A stretch of 64,000 bases of DNA, taken from the NCBI RefSeq assembly GCF_029873635.1, contig NC_080425.1, positions 39,497,390 through 39,561,389 on the forward strand, written 5' to 3'. The position numbers and the translations under genes were made by a program. Source of the stretch: Malania oleifera. Its lineage: Eukaryota > Streptophyta > Magnoliopsida > Santalales > Ximeniaceae. Of the stretch, positions 33,354-45,420 are shown piece after piece (positions within the stretch are counted from its first letter, which is position 1; each line of letters opens with the position of its first letter). Under the pieces are notes generated by a model that had not been told where the DNA came from, ran no database searches, and saw only the letters and a list, made by a program, of their open reading frames with translations.

Positions 33354-35685
33354 TGATAGGAATCGTGTATCCCCAAGAGGATGGTAAATTGGGTATTTAG
33401 AAAATTCTTCCTAGGTTAGGTGTGTTCAGTTTTAAACCGCAACCAGTATTTCACAACCTAGGCTCTTTCTATAAAATCTCAGTTTCCACAAATATTAATG
33501 TATGCAGATATTTAAAACAAATAAAAAATTCATAACAATTTAAGCACAAGCATACAAGTGCAGAAAGTAAATAACATAGGGAATGAGAGAATGACACAGT
33601 TATTATTATCGAGGTTTGGTAAATCCTGCCTACATCCCCACCTTGGGCCAACCACCCAAGGATTCCACTATATACTCACTTAACTGGGCGAAGCGATGTC
33701 ATTTACAAATCTTCTTATAGGGCGGAGTCTCCCTAACTCACTTACGAGCGAAGCCCAACCGTTTCTCCTTACGGAATGGAGTCTCCCTGGCTCAATTCGC
33801 CAAGCTGAGCCAAACTAGTTCCTTCTTACAAAGCGAAGTCTCCTTAAGTCAATCACCAAATTGAGCTAAACCAATTTTCCCTATGAGGCGGAGTCTCCCC
33901 GGCTCGATTCACTAGGCAGAGCCAAACTGGTTCCTCCTTACAAGGCGGAGTCTCCCTAACTCAATCACCAGGCTGAGTCAAACCAGTTCTCCTTACAAAG
34001 CGGAGTCTCCCTAACTCTGTTCACTAGGCTGAGCCAAACTGGTTCCTCCTTACATTGCGGAGTTTCCGTAGCTCAATCATCAGGTTGAGGCAAATCGGTT
34101 CTCCTTATAAGGCAAAGTCTCCCCAACTCACCTAACTGGGCTTGAGCCAAACTGGTACAAAAATATGAAATTTTCATACAACATAAGATGCTTCCAAAAT
34201 AAGCAAATATGTACAATATGAAGCTCAATGCACTCTCGTATGATATGATATTAAGCTTGGTAGAGTATGGGTATTTTCTCAATGAAATTTTTGCAACCTT
34301 TGAAAAAGATGTATATGATATATGCTTCAAAGATTTGAACCCAATAAAATCTCCAAAAAATATTTTTCAATAACAATGTAGGAGAACCTAGGGTTGTGCT
34401 TTCAAATAATTTTCTCAAGAACAGAATATAAGAGACATTTCAAGCAAAAATATGTAAATGAAAATATGCTCAAGGTTCTCTTAACTTGCTCAAAGATTTT
34501 CTCCAAAAAGTATATGTCAAAGCAAATGTAGGAGAAGCTTAAGGTTTTTCTCAAAAATTATTTTGCAATTTAGAACAAGTGAGCTTTTTAATCTTGCAAT
34601 GGATGTGCAAAGATTCATAAGCTATAACAGGTTTTCCCAAAAATATTTATCAACAAAATAGATGGGGGAAACTTTAAACTTACTCTAAAAAAAAGATTTT
34701 CAAAGTAAAAGTAAGAGAGTATGAAACTTTTTCTTGATTTTGAAAACTAAAGCCCAAAAATATTTCAGAGGATTTTCAATATGAGAATTAGTTAATAATA
34801 GGGTTATGAGGGGCTATTTATAGACCTTCTTAAAAATATGACTGTTTGAGACATTGAGGGAATTTTTAAAATTTTTTAATTAAAAAATTAAACTCATTTA
34901 GCACTGAAAAAAAAATGCCTAAACCCGAGAGGTTCAGTCGATTGGCGAAGGTGCTAATCGGTTGGCCTTTATTAAAATTCAAATTTTCTGAGTGGGTCGG
35001 TCGACCGTGGAAGGCACTGGTTAGCTAGCCATAGGCAATTTCCAAACCTTCGATGGTTCGGTCGGCTAGGGCTCAAGTCTGGTGTGCCGGTTCATCAGGT
35101 CAGTCGGTTGGGCCAAATTTGTTCTTTTAAGGTCGGTCGACTAGGGCTTTAGAAACTGCCCAAAAAATAAGGTCGGTCGGCTAGGCTATTCATGAGTAAA
35201 AGTGGTCGGTTGGATGGCCTATGTATTCTAGCCAAAATACTATGGTCGGTTAACTAAGGTAATTATAACGTGCATGGGTTGGTCGACCGAGGTCATTGAA
35301 AACCTAAGTTTTACCTTGATTTTGACCTTAAAATTTTCAACCCTATGTGTATGAGTATGACATTTTAAGTGAAGGGTTTTTCATGAAAATTTAAGTTCTC
35401 TAAGGTCAGTCTATGGTTGATCTTAACATTCATCCACATCATGCAAGATATGCATTATTACAAACAACTCTAAATGCAAAAATAAAATACATGTCTTCTT
35501 TCTTCTTCGGTTCTTTGTCTTCCATGGAATATGCCAAAATGTATAACCTTTAAGTCCTTTAAGCTTCCATTTTTATTTTCCCTTATGTGTGTGCTGAATA
35601 ATAGACCTGATCAAATTCTAAATACACACATAAGATATAAGTGGTTTGTCATAATCAAAATGAGATCAGACTTAAAAAGTCAACA
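33354..35685 (-). mobile_element. Sirevirus-like 5' LTR (copy C)
   Basis: Plus-strand edges are TGATAGGAATCGTGTATCCCC and AAAGTCAACA, about 2.33 kb. It contains the AGGTTTGGTAAATCCTGCC block (33612), eight 53-57-bp GCGGAGTCTCCC units (33710-34150), and a GGTCGGTCGACCG motif cluster (34930-35295). It is followed on the minus strand by a primer-binding site and gag, hence a 5' LTR. No partner LTR is recognised. Confidence 0.75.
33710..34150 (-). repeat. ~55-bp minisatellite in Sirevirus-like LTR
   Basis: The GCGGAGTCTCCC landmark recurs at about 33722, 33778, 33835, 33889, 33946, 33999, 34057 and 34111. A shorter related array (about 3 units) lies at 61960-62115 in another LTR of the family. 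Confidence 0.9.
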
Positions 35686-35699
35686 GTAGTCATTGATTT

Positions 35700-36160
35700 T
35701 GAGCTACTAAATGAATTTGACCACTTCATCATCACTGACTTCTTGTAATTTTTCCTTTTTTGGAGCTTTCTCTTTATTTTAAATGACTTTGTCTTTTCTT
35801 TTCCTTCTCCATTCAAGTTCTTTCAAAGTATAACACCTTCTTCTCCTTATTATGCCTTCAACTTCGGACAAGTTTGCTATATTAGCTTCTTCCTTTGAAC
35901 TTATAATCTTTGCTTCATACTTCCATGGTATAGCTTGGTTTGAGTCATATGGTGAAGTTGGTTTAACGGTGATGGAATCCACATTGGTAGGGGATGGTGC
36001 TTGATATTGGAATTATACTAGGGTATAGGTTATGGTGATGAATTGTGTGGAGTTTTGGATTTCACAAATTTTAAAAGCATTGATGGAATTATTATGATTA
36101 GGTAGTGGATTGATTTTGATATTGGGATTAGAAATATCTCCCACTGGTTGGAACTTCAAG
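35700..36160 (-). pseudogene. Gypsy gag-pol, segment before protease
   Basis: The minus frame 35779-35982 reads TSPYDSNQAIPWKYEAK, then a Ser/Glu spacer and VEGIIRRRRCY. This matches the NAVPWKYEV...GGMTRSGRCY linker of plant gypsy polyproteins that lies between gag and protease. It is truncated at 35700, next to the Sirevirus-like LTR. Confidence 0.6.
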
Positions 36161-36164
36161 ATAT

Positions 36165-37010
36165 TGGAATCAATCAAGTCTTGCACTTGATGTTTAAAAG
36201 CTATTCAGGTGTTTGTAGTATGCCCTAGTGCATTCATGTGATCACATGACACATTCATATTGTGGAATCTCATGTTTTGCCTTGATTTCATTAGCACATG
36301 AACAATCTTCCCTTGTGAAACCAATTGGTGATATAATTCAACATATTGTATTGGTGATGTAGTGGAATCCCTTCTAGGCTGAGGTTTGGCATTATCCTGG
36401 TTTGAGTTGAAATTAGGTGAAATTGAAGTGTTGGCAGGTTGAGTGCTGACTTGTTCAGCCATTTTCAATATGGTATAGCTAGTTAACCTACTCGACTTCA
36501 ACCTACTTTTGATTCTTTGGCTTGCAACCATAGTGGCAAAGTTAAATAAGATTTTAGGAATTAGCTTATCATAATACATGCCTTTTAATGTTCTTATGAA
36601 GTTACTCACCATCTCCATATCAGATAATGATGGGTTCACTTGCATCACAACTTCTCTCCACCTTTATGCATAATCATTGAATTTTTCAGAGCTTTTCTTT
36701 TCCATGTTTTGCAAACTCATTTAGTTGATTGTAGAATTGACATTAAACTCATAGAGTTTCAAGAACATATTTTTCAAATCTCTCCATTTTTGGACCTTGA
36801 TTTTTTCTAAGGAGGTATACCACCTTAAAGTGGGTCCAATAAAACTCTCATGGAAGACATGCATAAGTAGTTGCTGATTCTTTGTGTATGACGTCATCTT
36901 TCTTGCATACATTTGCAAGTTCATTTGTGTACAACCCAAGTCATTGTTCTTATCAAAGCTAGGGACCTAGAACTTTTAGTACCACATTAGTATAGAGACA
37001 TAATTTTTTT
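36165..37010 (-). pseudogene. Gypsy gag core
   Basis: Frame 36721-36939 (YARKMTSYTKNQQLLMHVF, FIGPTLRWYTSLEK, WRDLKNMFLKLYEFN) and frame 36205-36648 (FIRTLKGMYYDKLIP, RIKSRLKSSR, then a Gln/Pro-rich region) are consecutive parts of a retrotransposon gag protein. It ends with degenerate zinc-knuckle-like CDHMNALGHTT. The two frames are separated by a shift near 36690-36720. Confidence 0.75.
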
Positions 37011-39300
37011 CAAAATCACCAACTCATCCATCTTGAATTCCTTGGATGGATCTTAGTTGTTCTTCAATGCAGGTCATACGGTCTTTATCTCTTTCTAATT
37101 TGTTCCCCTCTTCCTTTGCCTTAGATGATTTTGCTTACTCAATACTAGTTCCTGTCCAGTTATGTTGATGAAAATCAATTCCTGTGGAACTGGTAAGTAG
37201 GTTAAGTTTCATCAACAAGGGGTGTCTTTCCCTTTATAAGTTGGACTAGGTCCGCTACATATTTTTCTAACGCCTTAGTTCCCTTGTCCATTGGAGGCTC
37301 TTCGGGTTGACTTGCTTCTGGCATTTCCATGCTTTGTAACTAAGATCTTGTAATGATAGTACCATAGGTTTTTAGATAATTTTTCTTTCTTCATGGAATT
37401 TTGATAGACCTTGTGAATATATGACATAATTTAGGTAAATGCAAAGAAAAAGAAAATAATGACAAAGGCACACAACACATTGAATTTAATTGCATTTTGG
37501 ATACAACATGTCAATAGATTCCTTATTTTATAAGAGAAAAATGTCAAACTTTTATTCCACTAAAATTTCAAAGTACAATAATTCATTTAAGGATATAGAT
37601 GTAGCCTTTTAATCTTCATATACATCCTTATCGTTTTTGAAGTAGGCTACTACTTGTGTCAATACATCGTAAGTCTCTAAAGACTTTTTTTGGAATTATC
37701 CTATCCAATTTCACTTAACCAAGGAATAGAGCTCCTAAGCTAACTTGCTGACTTGCTATAGAATGGGGTCTAAGGCATTAAGTATCTCCCATATAGCATG
37801 GTAGATTGGGATAACTATCTGAAGTTTATCCCATGACTCCTCTTCATATGTCATAAAATAAGATAGTTGCATCTCTTTGTACATGATAATCCACTCCAAC
37901 TCTTGCATGTGAATTTTTTGAACTACTATCTCTTCACTTTGTCCATGGATGTTTGCTCTTGCTTCCTGTAGTTTTTTCCTCAAATTCTATATCAAGTCCA
38001 AAAGTATTCCAAGTCATCCACCTTGAATGCCTTTTTCACTAGCTCAACTCTCTCTACTTCCCATTCGATCTTCTGCCTATTTAGCTCATGTTTCTCTTAT
38101 GTTAGCTCATCCACCTTAACTTGAAGCTTCCTTTTGGTTGTCTTCCTTTCCAATCTCTTTGCAGTCCACCAACTAATGCCTTTAGCTTAAATACTTTACT
38201 TGGCAGGACTTATCCTTTTTTTAGCTTCCCTTCTTAGCATGTTAAATAGTGTCCTCCTTGATTCTTTAATTGAATGCATCCTCATTTTCCATTGGTGGTG
38301 GTAACAATGTCGTGTCACCAAAAACTCTTCATAGTAATCTTCAAGCTCAATAGCATGAGGCATAAGCTTATTTGGTCCTGTGGCACGCAAGACTTTATCA
38401 CCCTTTCCCCTATACTTATACCATGCGGATAGCCCAGGGAAGTGCTAACAGTGGTTTCCTTCTTATATTGGGCTTTAGGACCTGACCAAGCCCTCTTTGC
38501 TCGCGCAATGAATAGTATGGTGGTGCTTTTTGGGTATCAGCAGCAAAAATATATACTTAAAATGTCTAGATTAACATAAAGCCAAAGTAGGTGCATAACT
38601 AATGCATCCCCTTGCTTTAAATAGTGGTACCCAAGGTAAGTCTCCATGTCGAAGAAACATGGATCAAATGGGCATCCACTTTGTTGACCACCTCACAGTC
38701 TTCCCCTCCAAGCTCTCTAGAACTACAGTTATATCCATCATCTGATGACCAATTGCATAATCAAGTAGTGGGTTCCTTTCTCCCATGAAAGTGCTTCAAA
38801 AGAAATGAGAAGCTATATGGCCAAAGAATCAAGTGTATAGTTATTGTGTGTAACATAGCAAAGCTCCCTTGCCCTTCTCACAACAGAAGACCATGACAAC
38901 TCCATGATCAATAATATGAATAGTTGAAGGGCAACAAGAGTAATCCTTAAACTGATAGAGCTAGCAGCTAAATTTTGAAATTAGCATCTAAATTATCTAA
39001 GTGAGCCTTGAAAATATTTTCAATGTCATTCCAATACAACCTTTTGATTTCACCTTTATTTTATTTTTCCTATGTGTCTTCCCTTTTAAGTACTCAACGT
39101 TACCTCCTATAGCTCGGATCAAGGCACAAATCGGTTGGCATTTGGATCAAACAAAAAGACTTTATCATGCACACTCTTAGGAATTTGGAGTAATTCTTCA
39201 TACTCCTCAATGAGAGGACCATGTCAATTGGTCTGAGTGTGAAACACCAGTAGTTGGGGTCCCAATGTTGAATCATAAGGTCTAACACCTTCTAATCCAT
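37010..39300 (-). pseudogene. Gypsy polyprotein N-terminus, DUF7745-like domain and coiled coil
   Basis: Upstream (minus strand) of the gag core. Frame 39100-39288 (MIQHWDPNYWCFTL, MKNYSKFLRV) resembles the start of the transposon-linked DUF7745 domain (WNPTYRCFTF...VPTVEEYTALLR). The middle (38400-39100) is decayed. Frame 38196-38390 corresponds to the basic segment after that domain. Glu/Lys/Gln-rich frames at 37750-38150 fit the long coiled coil that links this domain to gag. The order DUF7745, coiled coil, gag is known in plant gypsy elements. No LTR of this element is seen. Confidence 0.55.
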
Positions 39301-39604
39301 ATCAACTTTGAGAACATCCATAAAACAATCATAGGAAAAATAAAAACTCCAACATCCTAGGATTCTAACCACATGTTGCTTTTTCACCTATAAGTTCATC
39401 TTATTCAGTAAATTGCTTCAAAAGTCTTTTGGAATGGTAGCTTTATCAATTGCATGCTCTTTTTTAGAATGGTATGCCTCTTCTATTACATTGATAGGTC
39501 TCACCAACAGGTTATATACTTATGCAATTCAATTCTATGATGAGAAAGGATCATACAAAATGGTATAACATGTTAGCAAGTTCTGTACACATAGGGTTGA
39601 TATA

Positions 39605-39857
39605 TAAGCTACATTTGTAACTCTTGATGTAAGTTTTGACGATGGATACTGAAAATCAGTAACTTGATCCCGTGGACATAAGCGCATTGCCAAACCACGT
39701 AATTTCTTGTTTCAAGTGTTCTTATTGCTTTATTTTATTCTTTTTTTTTTATTAATTGTGTTTTCATATATTCTTCGTTAGTTGCTTGTATTGATTGTTC
39801 CGGATTCGATATGTTGGTTTCCATTGTGCAATAGCATTTAGGCCACTTTGCACAACA
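39605..39857 (+). mobile_element. Tork-like copia LTR, 3' end
   Basis: GTGGACATAAGCGCATTGCC then AAACCACGTAATTTCTTG resembles the R-U5 region of Tnt1/Tork LTRs. It ends CACAACA at 39857 and is followed by AATTGTCATAAGATC, a decayed Met primer-binding site. The 5' part is missing. Confidence 0.6.
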
Positions 39858-39883
39858 AATTGTCATAAGATCATTAGATTATA

Positions 39884-40615
39884 GTGGCTTTTGGAATTTC
39901 TTCTACAAATTTTGATATTGGTAAGTTTGATGGAAGAAAAAAATTTTGGACTTTGGTCGACGAGGGTTAAAGACGTGTTGGTGCAGCAAGGTATGGTGAA
40001 GGCACTATATGGAAGGAAGCTAAAAGACATGGAAAACACGAGTTCGAAGCGAAGGTTGTGGCTATTATCAGGCTTTGTCTGGCCGATGATGTGATGTACA
40101 CATCATGGATGAGGAATCACCTGGAGCAGTTTAGCTGAAAATAAAGAGCCAGTATATGTCCAAGTCTTTGATGAACAAGTTGTGTCTTAAGTAGGAACTT
40201 TACGGGCTTAAGATAGCAAAGGGTTCGGATCTAAATCAACACATTAATGTATTCAATCAGATCATCAACGATCTGAAGTTGGTTAATATAAAGTTAGAGG
40301 ATGAAGACAAAGCGTTGATGCTGCTGAATTCCTTACCTATGTCTCCTATATATGAGAATTTGGTTACGACTCTGATATGGGGAAAAAACCCTAGAGTTAG
40401 AAGATATCACAAGTGCATTGCCATGTTTCCATCATAGGAAGAAGGTTAGTGATGAGATTTTACAAGGTGAAGGGCTTGTGGTGAAAGGGAACCCTAATCG
40501 TATGAGGAGCAACTTCTCGGGTGGACTGAGTAACAATAGGGCTCAGTCTAATTCCAGGAAGAGAAAGGATGTGCAGTGTTTTAAATGTAGAAAAAAGGGC
40601 ACATAAAACTTAATT
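39884..40615 (+). pseudogene. Tork-like copia gag with CCHC zinc knuckle
   Basis: Starts around 39884 (FDIGKFDGRKKF), shifts frame, then NFGLWSTRVKDVLVQQGMVKALYG, the copia gag signature. Later come INDLKLVN-like and LLNSLPMSPIYENL segments in another frame. The zinc knuckle near 40573-40610 reads CFKCRKKG, a 1-base shift, then the H and final C. The original start ATG is GTG here. Confidence 0.75.
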
Positions 40616-40665
40616 GTTTGGATAGGAAGACAGAGAATGCTGAAAATAAATAAGTTTCATCAAAC

Positions 40666-41560
40666 ATGGTGAACGTAGCGGAAGAAGGAGACTCTAGGAG
40701 CGGTGATGGTAATATGCTCTCGATTTCATCTGGTTCAGACTATCTCACGGATTCTTGGATCTTAGACTTGGCATGCTCTTATCATATGACGCCCAACAAA
40801 GATTGGTTCACCACTTACAGATTGGTGAATTCTAATTCTATTATGATGAGAAACGATGTTGAATGCAAAGTTATTGGAATGGGAAATATCATAATCAAGA
40901 TGTATGATGGTGTGGTGAGGACGTTATGTGAGGTAAGGCACATACTGAAATTGAGAAAGAATTTTATTTCATTAGGCTCTTTATACTGTAACGGGTTCAG
41001 TTACAAGTCTGAAAGTGGATTAATGAAGGTGAATAAGGGTGTTTTGACTATGATGAAGGGACAGAGAGTACCAGGGAATATATACACATTTCTGGAAACT
41101 ATAGTTGTAGGTGGAGCTACAGCTGCAGAGTTTGAGTCGGATGATACTGTCTTGTGGTATATGCAATTAGGGCATATAGGTGAGCGTGGACTGAAGGAGC
41201 TTCACAAGATAAATTTGTTGAAGGGGGTCAAGTCATGCAAACTAGATTTCTACAGATACTGTGTGCTTTGGAAATAGAATAAAGTCTAGTTCATGGCAGC
41301 CACACATAAGATGAAGGGTATCCTCAATTACGTTCCTTTGGATGTTTGGGGGCTAATGAGAGTAGCATCACAGGGTGGACAAATGTACTACATGAGTTTC
41401 ATTGATGACTACTCACAAAAGGTCTAGGTGTTCTTTATGTGGCACAAGTTAGAGACATTTTCCAAGTTTAAATTGCAGAAAGTTGAGGTGGAAAACCAGT
41501 TTGAGATTAAAGATTAAGTGCCTTAGGAAAAAAATTGGAAATGAGTATGAAAATTTTGTG
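40666..41560 (+). pseudogene. Tork-like copia protease and integrase N-part
   Basis: Frame 40666-41277 begins after gag. The protease site region reads SWILDLACSYHMTPNKDWF, where the family has LDSACS/LDSG, so the residue after the catalytic Asp is changed. It continues with VRHILKLRKNFISLG, then the GAG-pre-integrase segment LWYMQLGHIGERGLKELHKIN with the His pair, and a Cys pair. A stop follows at 41277. The next stretch has DVWGLMRVASQGGQMYYMSFIDDYSQKV, the integrase catalytic start with its Asp, then stops at 41427 and 41518. Confidence 0.75.
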
Positions 41561-41589
41561 AGAAACATGGCATAAAGAAACATTTTACA

Positions 41590-42009
41590 GTGCGTTGGAC
41601 ACCATAAAAAAATGGTATGGTAGAAAGGATGAACCAAACCCTAGTAGAAATGGCTCAGCATCTCAGGTTAAATGCTGGGCTTGCTAAGAATTTATGGGTC
41701 GAGGTGGTGAGTATGACTTGTTTCTTGGTTAACAGATCACTAAGGGCATCACAAGATGGGAAAGTTGCTAAGGAGGTGTGGGTAGGTAATGAGATAGATT
41801 ACTCTGACTTGAGAGTATTTGGGTGTCCAGCCTATGCGCACATTCCGGGTGAGGAGAGATCAAAGCTTGAGGTGAAATATAGACAGTGCATCTTTCTAGG
41901 ATATCAGAAAGGTGTGAAAGGGTTCAAGCTGTGGGATCCAGTGGCAAACAAAGTGGTGATCAAAATAGATCATACATGTGATGTGTGTGAGCTTATTACA
42001 AACCAAATG
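41590..42009 (+). pseudogene. Tork-like copia integrase C-part, truncated
   Basis: MVERMNQTLVEMAQHLRLNAGL then NLWVEVVSMTCFLVNRS, DLRVFGCPAYAHIP, and KCIFLGYQKGVKGFKLWDP-type motifs identify the integrase C-terminal region of copia Pol. After VVIK it runs into a Sirevirus LTR scrap near 42009. Reverse transcriptase and RNase H are missing. Confidence 0.8.
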
Positions 42010-42194
42010 TCCTAATTACTATTATAGAACAAATAGATATGAAATGCATTACAAAAGGAGTTTGGTCTTCAACTTCACTTTCTCTTTGTGTCGTCAATGT
42101 ATCTGCTAATGTAGACCTGCATAAGAACTAGATATTCATCAAATACAAGAGTATTTGTCATTATCAAAACCGGGCGTGACCTATAAGGTCAACA
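42010..42194 (-). mobile_element. Sirevirus-like LTR scrap (5' ~185 bp)
   Basis: TCCTAATTACTATTATAG, GTATCTGCTAATGTAGACCTG and the terminal AAGGTCAACA match the outermost part of the LTRs ending at 47728 and 56837. Confidence 0.8.
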
Positions 42195-42721
42195 AATAGA
42201 GATGTATTTTTTTTATGAGAAATCCATGTTGCATCATACCCAGGAATAAGAAGAGAAACAGGTGCTAGAAAACACATGGCATACAACAACAACGAAACAT
42301 CGTATATGTAGTACACATAACATGTGAAATAACAAATATGTTCAAGCACACATACATAGAAAATCACACACAAACATATAATAGGAGGCTCGACTCTCTA
42401 GTGCCCCTAGTGGAGTCACAAAACTATCGACATCGAGTTTAAGGACTCGTTTGGGTTGCCAATATTTGGTGATTGTTTTAAAGTTAAACAAGTAGACTGC
42501 TTAACCATTGGTACATCTAACCTTTTTTTTTTTTAATCTTTGAAACCAAAGTTGCCACTTTATTTTATTTTTGAGAAGGCAAAATAAAGGAAAGCCTTTT
42601 GAAGAGATTAGGTCTGAGAATACATTGTGCATAGTGAAGGTAACACATTAAATTCACTTTCTTGCGAATTTAAAGAGTTAGCACCATAAAACACTCATAC
42701 TATTGAATGGTTGTCTTGTTT

Positions 42722-42754
<33 letters not shown>

Positions 42755-44560
42755 ACATCCCTTTAAAATTGTTCATTTTAGAAAATGCACAGCCTTTACC
42801 CCTTTGTAAAGGCTTTCGTAACACTTATGTAATGGTCTAAGCCTCATAAAAACCCTACTACTTTGATGCTAAATTAAAAAAAAAAATCAAATAATTCAAA
42901 GAACACATATAAATATACACATGCATGCAAACAATGAAATATTAAAAGGGAAGTTTGAGTTTTTGTTTGATATGGCTGAATTTATGAAGTAGATTTCCTA
43001 CATGTCCTCGAAGAGTAATCAAGCCATTTGCAATTAAAAAAGTATTTTCAAATAAAAAAAAAACTTTGAAAAGAAATTGTTTGGATGATATTTTACAAAA
43101 TCATTGTTGAAAAACACTTGAAATATTTTGAATATCTTGAAACCCACATTGAAAAACCTTCACTTCTTGATTAGAAAAAGGATTCTTCAATAAATTATCT
43201 ATAAAATAAAAATTGAAAATAAGTTTTATACGTTTGAAATTCATTTTTTTCCACCCTCGAGCCACTTTATAGGTGATCGTCTTGAAAATGATTTTATTTA
43301 TGTCAAAAACTTGAAAGTATTGTAGATTTTTGGAAGGAGAATGACAAACCTAACTTGAAATGCTATTGAAAACTTGAAGAACACCCAAAATTCGTATCAT
43401 GGATGTATGACTCTAAGGTTTTGTTGAAAACTTTTTGAAAACCTTTGAATGCTTTGAAAAAAAAAAAAAACATAATGATCATGTTTCGTTTCCAGAAAAC
43501 TTTTTCTTTTTTTGTGGAAAAAATAACAAACACCCCATCAAATCCAACATAAAACTTGAACAACAACACTTAGGTAAGTGCAGAAGTTCAAAACAACGCC
43601 AAATCCTAGAAAAAATTTACAAAAATGGTGCAAAATTTAACCTCTTGCGATTTTGTGGTTGATCATCTATGGAAAAATTTTGAGGGCCAATCGTCTGCTT
43701 GTAGCCTTAATGGTTACTTTTCCAAATCAATACAAGCTGATCAACCTTTAGCATGGGCCAATCAATCACCTTAACTGTAAATTAATTTTTTCATGCCAAT
43801 TTTGGCACTTTTCTTATGCATGGATATATACATCTTAATGGTAAATGATAATATTACAAAATGATATACATGACATGAAGAAAACAAAGTTGATCACACA
43901 CCAAACCTAGAACATGTTTCTAAGGAACAAATGTATGTTGTACATGAAAATGAATGAAATATGCATTGGAGGAAGGATTAGGCACGAACCTTATAATGTA
44001 CTTTTCCTCTATAGAAAAGTAAGTGCCTCTAGTTTAAAATATCTCTCCCCAAGTGCCCTTGAACAACCTATAAGGAATGGAGTTTCCTCCCATGTTCTTT
44101 TAATCAAAACTCCTTCTTTAGAACCCTTTTTTTCTCACAAAATTCCCCACCTTGCCCTTACTTGGACATGCACAAAAATTTCCTTGAGAGGATTCTTTTA
44201 TATACCTTTTGTCAAGTGGAGGGAAACCCCTTTATGAATTTGAATTTTTTGAATTTAAATTTTGAAAATTTAAATTCAAAAGTTAACCATGAATAACTTC
44301 CAACCATTGATACATGACCAACATTTTACATGTGGCATCAAAGGGGCATATGGCATGCCCAAAACCTCTAGCCAATCACATGAGAAAAACTCAAAATTTC
44401 AAATTTGGCACAAACTAATTGGCCGGCTAAGAGGGCCAATCGAACGCCTGCAAAATGGTGCCAATGGCTATAATGGAGGGAAGGCTAGTCGACCACTTAG
44501 AGGGACTAGTCAACTGCCTATAGCATTTTTCTTCTTCTCTTTTTTCTTGTTTCCATTTTC
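42195..44560. mobile_element. Degenerate LTR-like sequence, unassigned
   Basis: No coding frame. 42385-42700 (GTTGCCACTTTATTTTATTT, GAAAGCC, then AAGGTAACA) resembles a leader found in some gypsy LTRs. A (TG)n tract is at 42728-42753. 43660-43790 and 44405-44525 hold GCCAATCG/AGTCGACCACTT-type motifs as in the LTR clusters. A palindrome lies at 44251-44277. Confidence 0.35.
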
Positions 44561-44569
44561 GTGTATTCA

Positions 44570-45420
44570 GTATTTTATTTTGGGAAGTAAAGAAATAACT
44601 ATTGGGATCTTCAATTTTTCAATACATATATCTAGCACTAAAACTCTATTTTATGAAGTTAAACTTTCACTTGGGATAACTTTACAATCTTTATACAATA
44701 AATGATCTACACTCCTACTTAAGAAAAAAAATGTATTTGACTTTTATTTTGACCAATTTTAAAGGTTATTAAGTGTTCTTATCTTTTCTTAAAACTGGTA
44801 TTCATATGGCAAAGTTTAAGATCATATTCCTAGACCCATTTTTATCTCCATATCCATAATCTCCATGTATCCTCTCATAATCTTTTATTATCCATTCCAA
44901 TGTGTCTATTTTAAATATGCTCCAATGAATATTTTCTTAGTCCTTGATATCCCTTGTTTAATACTATCCATATCTTCCCAAAATTGTCTCTTAAGGTTTT
45001 CTCCAAACGCTACTTTAAGAACATAAGCACTAATTACATTTACTATGTCTTAGCCTAAGACCATCATGATTTTTATAATTATATTCACTACTATTTTGAT
45101 ATTTACAATACTATCTTTTAAATCTCTTTTTACAATAATTTCTATCTCATTCTTATGTTTTTTTTTTTTTTTTTCTAGCGTACCAAGTTTGAATTGTAAT
45201 TTTTCAACTCACTTAGTTTCTTAAAGACAAATTAAATTAATTTTTATTTTAACCATTGTGTCCATATCCTTCATGCTTTTACTCGAAAGTACCTCTATAT
45301 TTCAAATTGCTAATTTAATCCTAATCTCTTGAACTAAATTTTTACCTACTCACGTCTAGAATAATGCAAGAATCCTCGCATATTTGACATAGTATTCAGG
45401 CCTCAGCAAAGCATGTCACC
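44570..45420 (-). pseudogene. RTE-type LINE endonuclease fragment
   Basis: At the nucleotide level it parallels 16450-17030 block by block: CTTTCACTTGGGATAACTTT, TTTGACTTTTATT, TATCTCCATATCCATAATCTCC, then CCAAAATTGTCTCTTAAG and ACTAATTACATTTACTAT. It is a more decayed copy of the same LINE family, on the minus strand. Confidence 0.65.

Noticed and set aside
22060..35685. Reading the 3' LTR at 22060-23902 and the 5' LTR plus gag at 32358-35685 as one 13.6-kb Sirevirus-like element
   Set aside because: The two LTRs differ in edges, length and repeat content, so they belong to different insertions.
43914..44705. Plus-strand frames of 107 and 138 codons
   Set aside because: No recognisable domain, irregular composition, and overlap with LTR-like and LINE remnants.
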